From positions 1 through 24,885 of the forward strand of contig CAYHGV010000039.1 in NCBI GenBank assembly GCA_964356135.1: a stretch of 24,885 nucleotides of DNA. Direction: 5' to 3'. The DNA is from CAYHGV01 sp964356135. Its GTDB lineage: Bacteria; Hydrothermota; Tepidihabitantia; CAYHGV01. Below the pieces are notes generated by a model, which was given only the letters and a program-made list of their open reading frames with translations, did not search any database and was not told where the DNA came from. The position numbers and the translations under genes were made by a program. Below, in pieces: positions 15,790-23,393 of the stretch; position 1 is the first letter of the stretch, and each line of letters begins with the position of its first letter.

Positions 15790-16578
15790 TTAAAGACGTT
15801 CTGCTATCACGATATTACGAACCGCATCCGCAGCCGGTGGTTTCGGTGGAATCGAGAAGTCATTGCCGGAATAACTGGCACGATAGCGTAACCCCGCCAG
15901 CGAAAGCATTGTCCGCATTTCAGGTATTGTATAACAGCGGATTGTTTCATTCGCATGATAGCCAGGTTCGGTCTTAGGTCGGATGAGCGTGCCGTCTTTT
16001 CGAACAATTAATATTATCGAACGGTAAGTACTGGTTTCGGTATCGAACCAGCTTTCGCTCAATTCCCAGCCATCTTCGATCTCCGACCATGACTTACGGT
16101 GTTCGTGCACTTGATTCGCAGACAGAAACATAATAAAAACCTTCCCCCCCGCTTTCAGCGCCCGGCATATCGAATGCAGAAGGTCCTGGTTTTCGGTGTC
16201 ACTAAAAAATCCGAAAGTCCCACTCAGTATCACACACGCATCAAATTCAGCAGTGTAATTGATATTCCTCATATCGCCAGCGAGGAAGGTGCCTTTTAAA
16301 TCCTCTTTTTTGAATTGCTCTTGAGCGAACTCAATTAACGATGGAGCAATATCGACGCCCACAACCTCATAGCCTTTACGGACAAAAATCTTTGCCTGGT
16401 CTCCACCACCACAGCCGAGGTCGAGAATCCTGTCTCCCGGTGAAAGCTGGCAAACATGCTCGATAAAATTAACCAACTGTTGGTCCCACTCAAAAATTCC
16501 GGGAATACTGTGCCGGTCGTCAATCCGCCAGTATTTCGCCCAAAACTCGTTCCAGGTCTTTTCCTCAACCTTGAACAT
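15790..16578 (-). CDS. Class I SAM-dependent methyltransferase
   Basis: A 262-residue methyltransferase. The SAM-binding glycine loop ILDLGCGGG (about 51-59) is followed by the acidic ribose-binding residue in VGVDIA (73-78). The segment GDMRNINY and the hydrophobic strand ACVILSGTFGFFSD occupy the motif II/III positions. No DNA-methylase motif is present, so a small-molecule or lipid substrate is likelier. Two ATGs lie six bases apart; the second (16578) is chosen because AGGGAGGG (16585-16592) stands at proper distance from it and directly touches the first. It precedes the GNAT gene by 24 bases. Upstream is an inverted-repeat spacer with no convincing promoter, so transcription may come from the beta-barrel/methyltransferase unit. 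Confidence 0.9.
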   Translation of the reverse strand: MFKVEEKTWNEFWAKYWRIDDRHSIPGIFEWDQQLVNFIEHVCQLSPGDRILDLGCGGGDQAKIFVRKGYEVVGVDIAPSLIEFAQEQFKKEDLKGTFLAGDMRNINYTAEFDACVILSGTFGFFSDTENQDLLHSICRALKAGGKVFIMFLSANQVHEHRKSWSEIEDGWELSESWFDTETSTYRSIILIVRKDGTLIRPKTEPGYHANETIRCYTIPEMRTMLSLAGLRYRASYSGNDFSIPPKPPAADAVRNIVIAERL

Positions 16579-16584
16579 AATCAT

Positions 16585-16592
16585 CCCTCCCT
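16585..16592 (-). promoter_or_regulatory. Shine-Dalgarno sequence fixing the methyltransferase start
   Basis: AGGGAGGG on the minus strand. It lies 6-7 bases before the ATG at 16578 and directly against the one at 16584, which favours the former. Confidence 0.75.
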
Positions 16593-16602
16593 AAAATAAT
16601 TT

Positions 16603-16676
16603 CATCACGAAATCACGAAAGGGAGAAAACACGAAATTCTCAATAATATTTTTCGTCTTTTCCGGTCTTCGTGATA
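16603..16676. repeat. CACGAAA-type intergenic inverted repeat
   Basis: The left arm (16603-16636) contains ATCACGAAATCACGAAAGGG and ACACGAAA; the right arm (16649-16676) is its imperfect inverse, ending TTCGTGATA. The whole spacer between two methyltransferase genes can fold into one long imperfect hairpin. Related copies lie at 22150-22302 and 24803-24834. Confidence 0.75.
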
Positions 16677-16690
16677 CTTTTGATAATATT

Positions 16691-17527
16691 TCATAGTGTC
16701 CATTTTACCGCCTCAATTACTATCGACTGGGGAATCCGAAGATTGCCTTTAAAATATTCGGGATGTTTTCTTAACCCTCGTTTCGTCGGTTTCGGCTCGT
16801 CGATTCTCAAAATCAAGAATCCTACGCTCGCCAGCACTGCTGTATAGTCGGTCAGCGTCCGGTGGAACGAGGTGGTTTTGAAATGTCTGGTCAAACGCGC
16901 CATATTCCAATCGATAACGTCCTCACCGGTATCGAAATATCTATCAATCGTATAATAGCGGGGAATTTTAGTTATCTTCGAATTCAGCGCGGTCTCTTTG
17001 TCCTTAATTTCGGTTTCTTGCTTATACGCCCACCCGCCAATCCGTTTACCACCGATTATCCGAACCTCGAAGCAGGGATGAGGTATCGCAAAAACGAACC
17101 GTCCCCGCCTCTTGAGCACCCTGAATACTTCTTTGATGGCAGCCTTATAGTTCTCGATATCCTGAAGCGCCATAAAACAGGCAACAATATCGAAGGAGCT
17201 ATTTTTGAACCGGCGCAGATTGCCAGCGTTTGAGACATAGTAATCTATTCCAAGCTTCTTCCTTTTCTCCTCCTGAATCGCCAGGCCAATCATTTTTCCC
17301 GAAAAATCCACACCGGTCACCCGCGCCCCTCTGCTCGCCAGCATTCTCGTATTATGCCCCTCGCCGCACCCCAGGTCCAGGACTCGTTTTCCCCGAATCT
17401 CCCCTAACATCCGAAACATCGCAGGATTATTCAACTCGTTTCTCGTCCAGTCTTTACCGGTGCGGACAAAATCCGTCCAGCCATCCGCCGCCCTCTCCCA
17501 TTGATTTTTAATCTTACTCTTGACCAT
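16691..17527 (-). CDS. Class I SAM-dependent methyltransferase
   Basis: A 278-residue methyltransferase of the Methyltransf_11/25 type. The glycine loop VLDLGCGEG (about 49-57), the acidic strand-2 end GVDFS (72-76), and the motif near FDIVACFMALQDIENY are clear; the FRVLKRRGRFVFAIPHPCF segment is the usual motif-III area with the hallmark helix-strand after it. The C-terminal part (DWNMARLTRHFKTTSFHRTL) looks like a substrate cap. The ATG at 17527 is chosen; a TTG three codons upstream (17536) also fits, and neither has a Shine-Dalgarno. It follows the beta-barrel gene by five bases and should be its operon partner. Substrate unknown; no relation to the other window methyltransferases beyond the fold is evident. 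Confidence 0.9.
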   Translation of the reverse strand: MVKSKIKNQWERAADGWTDFVRTGKDWTRNELNNPAMFRMLGEIRGKRVLDLGCGEGHNTRMLASRGARVTGVDFSGKMIGLAIQEEKRKKLGIDYYVSNAGNLRRFKNSSFDIVACFMALQDIENYKAAIKEVFRVLKRRGRFVFAIPHPCFEVRIIGGKRIGGWAYKQETEIKDKETALNSKITKIPRYYTIDRYFDTGEDVIDWNMARLTRHFKTTSFHRTLTDYTAVLASVGFLILRIDEPKPTKRGLRKHPEYFKGNLRIPQSIVIEAVKWTL

Positions 17528-17532
17528 CGGAA

Positions 17533-18180
17533 TCAAAAGTTGTATCTCAGACCCAACAGACCATGCACGGCAATATTCGGGACGTCCGCTTTCCCATCCT
17601 CAATCCGCACCCACGCATACGAACCGGTCACTTTTCCTTCAAGGTTAAACGATAATCTCTTATAGGAATAAATTTCCCTACCGATTGCTATCTGACCGGT
17701 CGGGCCCGAGATAAACCACCCCAAACCCAAAAATCCCTGTTTCTCGAAAAATACCTTACCCCGAACCGTCGCTTCGGGATGAGCCATAACTACCCCTCCG
17801 CCCAAATGAAAAATGAACCCTTTGTATCTCCAGGCTCTGCTCAAATCAATAAGGTTATAGCCATGACTGATCGCAAAATTCTCGACTGCCGGCGGTTTAT
17901 TGACTAAGTGTAACTTTTGATGGATAAGCTCCAATGCCCAGCCCCGCTCTCCATTCCACCGACTGAGACGGACATCGTAATACGGCGGCATCCCCAATGG
18001 TCTGGTATCGTAGCGGGCATTCAACCTGATATCGTCATAACCGGATTGGTGAATGGTCAAAGGAGTCGTAAAATTATACGCCGAGCCACCATAAACCTCA
18101 ATTCCCCATATCGTTTCTGTCCCTTCAGAACGGTTCACCAGCAAGGGCGCAATCAGCAGCAGATAAAATTTTTTCGGCAT
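17533..18180 (-). CDS. Small outer-membrane beta-barrel protein with signal peptide
   Basis: A 215-residue protein with a signal peptide (MPKK, then a hydrophobic FYLLLIAPLLV, cleavage probably near NRSEG). The mature part alternates polar and aromatic residues in short strands, with LGGGVVMAHPEATVRG and IAIGREIYSYKRLSFNLEG, and ends LLGLRYNF. A terminal phenylalanine in an amphipathic strand is the usual signal for outer-membrane barrel assembly. About eight strands would fit. No enzyme motif is visible, so it may be structural or a binding protein. It is first in a two-gene unit with a methyltransferase. Its promoter's -10 box ends six bases before the ATG, so translation is probably leaderless. 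Confidence 0.8.
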   Translation of the reverse strand: MPKKFYLLLIAPLLVNRSEGTETIWGIEVYGGSAYNFTTPLTIHQSGYDDIRLNARYDTRPLGMPPYYDVRLSRWNGERGWALELIHQKLHLVNKPPAVENFAISHGYNLIDLSRAWRYKGFIFHLGGGVVMAHPEATVRGKVFFEKQGFLGLGWFISGPTGQIAIGREIYSYKRLSFNLEGKVTGSYAWVRIEDGKADVPNIAVHGLLGLRYNF

Positions 18181-18186
18181 TCCCCC

Positions 18187-18214
18187 ATAGTATCGGTCAA
18201 AAATCGGAAGTCAA
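18187..18214 (-). promoter_or_regulatory. Promoter of the beta-barrel gene, leaderless geometry
   Basis: On the minus strand, TTGACT (18209-18214), a 16-base spacer and TACTAT (18187-18192). Then GGGGGA and the ATG at 18180. The G-run touches the ATG, so it is badly placed as a ribosome binding site. The spacing matches that of the proS, MFS and 7357-8097 promoters. Confidence 0.7.
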
Positions 18215-18234
18215 GTCGAAGAGTAAAAATAATA

Positions 18235-18309
18235 GTTAAATGGTTAAAAAGTTAAATTGTTCGGCTCGCTCGGCTTGTCGCAAGCCGCACGAGCCGCAAT
18301 GGTTAAATA
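18235..18309. repeat. Period-8 GTTAAANN tandem repeat interrupted by a nested GC palindrome
   Basis: Units GTTAAATG (18235), GTTAAAAA (18243), GTTAAATT (18251) and a partial GTT are followed by a 35-base GC-rich palindrome (18262-18296), after which GTTAAATA resumes (18302-18309). The palindrome has an outer stem CGGCTCG/CGAGCCG and an inner stem CGGCTTG/CAAGCCG with loop TCG. It lies just past the stop of the secA unit and might also terminate it, though the following A+T stretch is not a pure U-tract. Confidence 0.8.
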
Positions 18310-18310
18310 A

Positions 18311-18655
18311 CTATTTTTTCAGGCGCCAACCGAGGACGAACAGGACACCGGCGACCAGAGGTGGAAGGGCAAGCATGAGTAAAACCGTAACAACCACCAT
18401 CGGTGGCAGCCGCATCACCAGGGGATAGGTCAGGAATAAAACCAAACCGATAATCAGTAAGATAATGCCACCTGCCAGCTCCCATTTCCAGGCAACAATC
18501 GCCAGAGCCAAAAAAATCAAACCCGGCACCGCTGCGTGGATCAAAATCCCGGCAGCGTTCAATTTTTCACCAATTCCCGATGCAAGACCGAAAAATGTCC
18601 ACCACCCTGCCCACACCAGGGACAGTACCCGTGCCGTCCAGCGCATCCATTTCAT
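18311..18655 (-). CDS. Small four-helix membrane protein of unknown function
   Basis: A 114-residue, almost entirely hydrophobic protein with about four transmembrane helices (roughly 8-27, 34-56, 58-78 and 84-109) separated by very short loops, and the basic ends MKWMRW and WRLKK. It resembles the many small DUF-type membrane proteins of environmental bacteria (WWTFFGLASGIG motif), but I cannot assign a named family. It is the third gene of the secA unit, 31 bases after the aspartic-protease gene. GAGG lies somewhat far from the ATG, so the ribosome binding site is weak. No functional link to SecA can be read from the sequence. Confidence 0.75.
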   Translation of the reverse strand: MKWMRWTARVLSLVWAGWWTFFGLASGIGEKLNAAGILIHAAVPGLIFLALAIVAWKWELAGGIILLIIGLVLFLTYPLVMRLPPMVVVTVLLMLALPPLVAGVLFVLGWRLKK

Positions 18656-18686
18656 GATGCCGTTTTTCCTCGAACCGCAGTGATTC

Positions 18687-19070
18687 TCACAATATCTCCA
18701 CCATCGGCATCTCAGGTGACCGCGGATTAGGAATCACTTTTCGGGTGCTCGTATCGACCAAAAGATCTAACTGCTCAAGCACTATCTGTCCAATCAGGGG
18801 TTGGGTGCCATTGGGCTCTTCCAGGACATTAAACTCACCTTCTCTCCCCTTTATCAACACGGTTGCTATCCCGTAGATTGATTTAACCTCAGTGGTGTTA
18901 TTTGCATAGCGAACATTGACCTCGCGCATTTTCCTTAAATTGAGCTGTTTGATTATACTCCCTGGCAATACGAGCATCGTAGCCCCGGTATCAATAATGG
19001 CATCAACCTCGACCGACTTGGTCAAATCGAAAAGGTTTGTCAATTTGACCCTTTCAATCACCTTTCCCAT
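18687..19070 (-). CDS. Retropepsin-like aspartic protease domain protein
   Basis: A 127-residue single-domain protein of the clan AA (retropepsin-like) type. The catalytic hallmark is IDTGATMLVLP, with Asp27-Thr-Gly at 27-29, preceded by the beta strand SVEVDAI. The later PLIGQIVLEQLDLLVD segment (about residues 90-106) is the usual second hydrophobic psi-loop half with the conserved glycine. One such domain gives half an active site, so it should act as a homodimer. There is no signal peptide, so it is cytoplasmic. The target is unknown. A strong GAGGAGG lies four bases before the ATG. It starts 12 bases after secA ends and is probably cotranscribed with it. Confidence 0.85.
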   Translation of the reverse strand: MGKVIERVKLTNLFDLTKSVEVDAIIDTGATMLVLPGSIIKQLNLRKMREVNVRYANNTTEVKSIYGIATVLIKGREGEFNVLEEPNGTQPLIGQIVLEQLDLLVDTSTRKVIPNPRSPEMPMVEIL

Positions 19071-19082
19071 ACTACCTCCTCG

Positions 19083-22076
19083 CTATCCCGTTTTACCGCA
19101 GCACTTCTTGTACTTCTTGCCCGAGCCGCATGGACAGGGATCGTTCCGCCCGACCTTGGGCTGGTCGCGTTGAACGGTCGCCATTGCCGCTTCCGGCTCT
19201 CTCCCTCCTTCCGGACGCTCGGCCGCAGCGGTCGGTTTATATGCCCGCACCGCTGCCTGAGGCCTCCGCTCGGCTTGAGCCTGGGGTTGAACCTGAGCCC
19301 GGAACAACAGACTCGTTGCTTCCTTGTTAAAATCCGCCATCATCTCGTCGAACATCCTAAACGACTCCTGCTTGTATTCAACCAGCGGGTCCTTCTGACC
19401 ATACGCCCGCAGCGAAATACCTTCTCTCACCGAATCGAGTCCGTAGAGGTGGTCGCGCCATTTGCCATCAATCGTGCGCAGAAGCACAAACTTCAACAAA
19501 TCATTAAACAGCTCCGATCTCAATTCCTGCAAGCGCTGCTCGTAACGCAGCTGGGCGATTTCGTTCAACCGTTCCTGGAGAAACTCCGGTTTCATTTTCG
19601 GAATTTCATCGTCCGGGACAGTAATATCTGCCAAAAAGGTTAAGCCGAACTCCGCTTTCATCTCCTCCCACTGCCACTCCTCCGGATATCTGCCGACCGC
19701 ATATTTGGCGACGATGCTATCGATCAGGTCTCCCGCCATATCATCGTAAACCTGCTTAAGATTTTCGCCTTTGAGGACCGCATCCCGCAAGTGATAGACG
19801 ACCTCCCGCTGCTTGTTCATCACATCATCGTATTCCAGGAGGTGCTTCCGGATTTCAAAGTTCCGCATCTCAACCCGTTTCTGGGCATTTTCAATCGCCC
19901 GAGAAACGAGCGGATGGGTCATCGGTTCCATTTCTTTGGCTCCGAACCGGTCCATAATTGTCGCAACCCGCTCCGAACCGAACAGCCGCATCAGATCATC
20001 TTCCAGCGACAAAAAGAATAATGACGACCCGGGATCGCCCTGCCGGCCCGAGCGTCCGCGCAGCTGGTTGTCAATCCGACGGGACTCGTGGCGCTCGGTG
20101 CCGATGATCAAGAGCCCGCACGGCACTTCGTCTTTGCAGCGTCCTTTGTGCTCGTCCCAGTAGTTGCAGGGTCTGCCGCTCGGCTCCAGGAGATAACAGC
20201 CTTCGCCCTGGACCACACCCGGACCTAACTTAATATCGGTTCCCCGCCCCGCCATATTGGTGGCGATCGTCACCGCATCCCCCTGCCCGGCAAAGGCAAC
20301 AATCTCTGCTTCGCCCTGGTGGTGTTTGGCGTTCAAGACATTGTGGTTAATGCCCCGACGCCGCAGCATCCGCGACAGAGTCTCGGACACCTCGACCGAG
20401 GTGGTTCCAACCAAAATCGGGCGGTGCAGCTTGTGCCAGCGTTCGATCTCATCGAGCACCGCATTGTATTTTTCGCGCCGGGTTTTATAGATGATATCGG
20501 GATAATCAATTCTTCGGACCGGCTCGTTGGTCGGAATCTCCATCACATCGAGTTTATAGATGTGCCAGAACTCCCGTGCTTCGGTTGCCGCCGTCCCGGT
20601 CATACCCGCCCGCTTCTCGTACATTCGGAAATAATTCTGGAGGGTAATGGTCGCAAAGGTCTGGGTCTCTTCTTGAATTCGCACACCTTCTTTTGCTTCC
20701 AGTGCCTCGTGCAAGCCGTCCGAGAATCGACGGCCCGGCATCAATCGACCGGTAAACTCATCAACAATAATCACCTTTCCGTCCTGAACGACATACTCGA
20801 CATCTTTTTCAAACAACGTATAGGCTTTTAAGAGCGCCCGAAAACTGTGCAGGACATCGCTCTTCTTCGCATACTCCTGATACGCCTTCTCCCGCTCGTA
20901 GATTTTTTCTTTGGAACTGAGATCGGAATCATTGTCAATTTTAGCGAGCTCGGTCGAAAGGTCGGGCAGGACGAACACTTCCGGGTCCTGGGGCGAGAGA
21001 ATCTGCCTGCCCTTTTCGGTCAGATCGGTTAGATTCGATTTTTCATCGATCATATAATAGAGTTCTTCATCGAGTTCGTGGAACTTCTTTTCCCGGATAT
21101 AGTCAAGCTCAACCTGTTCAATAAGTTTCTTTACCCCTTGATCCTGCTCGAGCTTCAAAAGCCGCTTATTCTTGGGTGAACCCCGCCGGGACTGCAATAG
21201 CTTTATTCCCGCCTCATATTTTTTGTCCTTATCCTCATCCTTCAGGAGTTTATCGGCTTCTTCAACCAACCGGTCAACCAGCCGCTCCTGGGCGTGGTGT
21301 GCCTTCGAAATCAACGGAGTAAGTCCCTCAAAGCTCCGCTCGCCGTGCTCAACCGGACCGGAGATAATTAACGGCGTCCGCGCTTCGTCGATCAAAATCG
21401 AATCAACCTCATCAACAATCGCATAGTAATGGCCGCGCTGAACCTTATCCTCAAAACGAACGACCATATTGTCCCGGAGATAATCGAATCCAAACTCGTT
21501 GTTCGTGCCGTAGGTGACATCGGCATCGTAGTGGGGCTTGCGTTGCTCCGGCAGCATCCCCTGCTGGATGCAACCGACCTTTAACCCGAGTGATTCATAG
21601 ACCGGACCCATCCACTCCCGGTCCCGCCGCGCCAGATAGTCGTTAACGGTCACCAGATGGACGCCCCGCTTGGTCAGGGCATTGAGATATAACGGCATCG
21701 TTGCGACCAGCGTCTTGCCCTCACCGGTCTTCATCTCGGCGATCTTGCCTTCGTGGAGGACAATGCCGCCGATCAGCTGAACATCGAACGGCACCATATT
21801 CCACTCGGTTTGGATATCCGAAACCGGCCAGCGCTTGCCGACCAACCGCCGGCAGGCTTCTTTTACCAGCGCAAATGCTTCCGGCAGAATCTCATCTAAC
21901 GATTCACCGTCCTGGATGCGTTTGACAAACTCTTCGGTCTTTTTCGGCAGGTCTTCGTCCGACAGACCTTTCAAACCCTCAAAAATTTCATTAATTTCTT
22001 CGACTTTGGGCCAGAGCCGCTTCAGTTCACGGTCATTTTTAGTACCAAAAAACTTCCCTAATATTTTATCGAGCAT
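19083..22076 (-). CDS. secA: Preprotein translocase ATPase SecA
   Basis: The motor that drives unfolded preproteins through SecYEG. The ATG at 22076 (MLDKILGKFFGTKNDRELK) gives 997 residues; a longer frame starting at 22208 only translates repeat DNA and is rejected. Visible: Walker A MKTGEGKT (115-122), DEVDSILIDEA (222-232), MTGTA, the ATNMAGRGTDIKLG motif (605-618) and GTERHESRRIDNQLRGRSGRQGDPG, then the scaffold and wing domains. It ends in the zinc-binding SEC-C motif (CPCGSGKKYKKCC). It is about 100 residues longer than E. coli SecA; extra length lies in the preprotein-binding region (about 245-425). An insert with four cysteines (627, 637, 647, 653) sits between GTDIKLG and IIGTERHE. 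The message is probably leaderless. Confidence 0.98.
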   Translation of the reverse strand: MLDKILGKFFGTKNDRELKRLWPKVEEINEIFEGLKGLSDEDLPKKTEEFVKRIQDGESLDEILPEAFALVKEACRRLVGKRWPVSDIQTEWNMVPFDVQLIGGIVLHEGKIAEMKTGEGKTLVATMPLYLNALTKRGVHLVTVNDYLARRDREWMGPVYESLGLKVGCIQQGMLPEQRKPHYDADVTYGTNNEFGFDYLRDNMVVRFEDKVQRGHYYAIVDEVDSILIDEARTPLIISGPVEHGERSFEGLTPLISKAHHAQERLVDRLVEEADKLLKDEDKDKKYEAGIKLLQSRRGSPKNKRLLKLEQDQGVKKLIEQVELDYIREKKFHELDEELYYMIDEKSNLTDLTEKGRQILSPQDPEVFVLPDLSTELAKIDNDSDLSSKEKIYEREKAYQEYAKKSDVLHSFRALLKAYTLFEKDVEYVVQDGKVIIVDEFTGRLMPGRRFSDGLHEALEAKEGVRIQEETQTFATITLQNYFRMYEKRAGMTGTAATEAREFWHIYKLDVMEIPTNEPVRRIDYPDIIYKTRREKYNAVLDEIERWHKLHRPILVGTTSVEVSETLSRMLRRRGINHNVLNAKHHQGEAEIVAFAGQGDAVTIATNMAGRGTDIKLGPGVVQGEGCYLLEPSGRPCNYWDEHKGRCKDEVPCGLLIIGTERHESRRIDNQLRGRSGRQGDPGSSLFFLSLEDDLMRLFGSERVATIMDRFGAKEMEPMTHPLVSRAIENAQKRVEMRNFEIRKHLLEYDDVMNKQREVVYHLRDAVLKGENLKQVYDDMAGDLIDSIVAKYAVGRYPEEWQWEEMKAEFGLTFLADITVPDDEIPKMKPEFLQERLNEIAQLRYEQRLQELRSELFNDLLKFVLLRTIDGKWRDHLYGLDSVREGISLRAYGQKDPLVEYKQESFRMFDEMMADFNKEATSLLFRAQVQPQAQAERRPQAAVRAYKPTAAAERPEGGREPEAAMATVQRDQPKVGRNDPCPCGSGKKYKKCCGKTG

Positions 22077-22085
22077 AGTGATATT

Positions 22086-22114
22086 ATTATGGTTAAAACC
22101 CTCCTGTTCGTCAA
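22086..22114 (-). promoter_or_regulatory. Promoter of the secA unit, close to the start codon
   Basis: On the minus strand, TTGACG (22109-22114), a 17-base spacer and CATAAT (22086-22091). Nine bases separate the -10 box from the secA ATG. An AGGAGG occurs inside the spacer, upstream of any likely transcription start, so it cannot act in initiation. Confidence 0.65.
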
Positions 22115-22149
22115 GCTGGATAATTGAGAGTTCTGCAAAACTACAAAAA

Positions 22150-22302
22150 TTATCACGAAATGCGAAGCATAGATGGAGTCCGCCACGAACCTTGGCGGAC
22201 GACATCAAAGCACGAAAGGACGAAAGCTATGAAAAAATAAGCTTAGTATTTCCAATAAGTTAGAACCTTTCGTGTTTTCGGATTTCGTGGTTTTCGTGAT
22301 AA
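22150..22302. repeat. CACGAAA-type element with 11-bp inverted termini
   Basis: The element is bounded by TTATCACGAAA (22150-22160) and its exact inverse TTTCGTGATAA (22292-22302). Inside lie further CACGAAAGGACGAAA blocks and a hairpin GTCCGCC/GGCGGAC (22178-22184/22194-22200). No protein-coding gene is present; a transposase is lacking. It has the size and shape of a MITE-like or intergenic repeat unit. It lies between the 22350-23315 gene and secA. Confidence 0.7.
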
Positions 22303-22349
22303 AAAGGACTTTTTCAGGAATCTCTAGTTTGCCCGGATTTGCCCGGTGG

Positions 22350-23315
22350 TTACTCGAAACGCTTAAGAATCCTTAAAATCAGGAATGTCAACCACGGCGA
22401 AGGCTCCTTCTTCTGGCAGAAATCCCACCCCTTCCATGCTTTCCACTCCGATTCGGGCGTAAACCGACCCTCCCGGTCCGCTTTTGATCTTATAATTTTT
22501 ACCATCTCTCCAAGCCTCGCATCTTTGCCGAGCCAGGGAAATTGGGACAAAACCTCGACGACATGCAGAATGTCGTACCAGATGAACGGGGCTTTCAGCT
22601 TCCTGAAATCGTTCCCCATGTAGAAAATGTAGGGGTGACGGGCTTTGCTCTGTTTCCAGAGCGAAAGCAGCGTTTCCGCACCCAGCCGGGCTTCTTCACT
22701 CTCCCGCCCTTTTCGAGTCTGATTGAGGAACTTGAGCATGACAAGATTCGCAAACGGACAGGGGTCATCTTTTTTCCCGGGTCCGCGAAATTTGCCCAAT
22801 TCCGGCGATACCGCGCACGGCCAGCCGTTTTGTCTGACCAGACCCTTCAAATATTCCATTCCCGACCGAACCTGACGATTGTTCTCTAAGCCCATTTTCA
22901 CCAGCGAATACAAAATCAGCGGCGCATCACACAGCGCCCAAGCCCAGACCTCTTTACCCGATCCGCCATAGGCAGACGAGATTTTCATTGGCAGCTGCAT
23001 GACCGACTCCGGTGACTGATGCTCCATGACTTTTTTGGTTATTGCCTTGACCCTCGGGTCATTCACGGTCAACCCGAGGTCGGCAATGAACGACAGTTTA
23101 TGAAAAGGCTGACTCGCACTTTTATGGCTGCTGATGACTACCCCGGGCCATTCGGCTAACTCTCGTAACCGTGCCTGGACGAGCGGGTGTCCGGCCATCG
23201 CTTTTTGGGCTTGTACGACCCGGGAATCGTTTTCCGGCTGACCCAAAAGGTCGATTCGGGTCCGGTATTCGACCCAGGGGAAAGAATCAACCAGCCATTC
23301 CAGTGTCGGCTTCAT
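22350..23315 (-). CDS. Alpha/alpha-toroid (terpenoid cyclase/prenyltransferase-like) protein of unknown function
   Basis: A 321-residue soluble protein with helix-rich repeats and the style of the squalene-cyclase/prenyltransferase alpha-toroid: NGWPCAVSPELGKFRGPG (about 168-185), KKDDPCPFANLVMLKFLNQ, and the closing DGRFTPESEWKAW-like motif. The Trp/Gly-rich turns resemble QW-type repeats, but the DxDD or DCTAE acid motif of true terpene cyclases is missing, so catalysis is uncertain. Comparable proteins are annotated as hypothetical in many anaerobes. GAGGAGGT stands about six bases before the ATG and fixes the start. It follows the 23394-24857 gene by 78 bases and may share its transcript. 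I infer a toroid fold with moderate confidence and no specific reaction. Confidence 0.7.
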   Translation of the reverse strand: MKPTLEWLVDSFPWVEYRTRIDLLGQPENDSRVVQAQKAMAGHPLVQARLRELAEWPGVVISSHKSASQPFHKLSFIADLGLTVNDPRVKAITKKVMEHQSPESVMQLPMKISSAYGGSGKEVWAWALCDAPLILYSLVKMGLENNRQVRSGMEYLKGLVRQNGWPCAVSPELGKFRGPGKKDDPCPFANLVMLKFLNQTRKGRESEEARLGAETLLSLWKQSKARHPYIFYMGNDFRKLKAPFIWYDILHVVEVLSQFPWLGKDARLGEMVKIIRSKADREGRFTPESEWKAWKGWDFCQKKEPSPWLTFLILRILKRFE

Positions 23316-23393
23316 TGGTTTACCTCCTCAGGCAAACCGCGAGTCCGTTTGGATACTGAATGTTTCGGCATAGCACCCATGGCGAACTCACGG

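Noticed and set aside
18262..18296. Simple rho-independent terminator of the secA unit
   Set aside because: On the minus strand the stem is followed by GAACAATTTAACTTTTT, not a direct U-tract. The embedded-palindrome reading explains the tandem repeat on both sides. A terminating side effect remains possible.
20319..20831. 170-residue plus-strand reading frame opposite secA
   Set aside because: It is a shadow of conserved SecA sequence; no ribosome binding site or family resemblance.
22077..22208. A 44-residue N-terminal extension of SecA in the same frame
   Set aside because: It translates the promoter and CACGAAA repeat region, and the normal SecA N terminus begins at MLDKILGKFF (22076).
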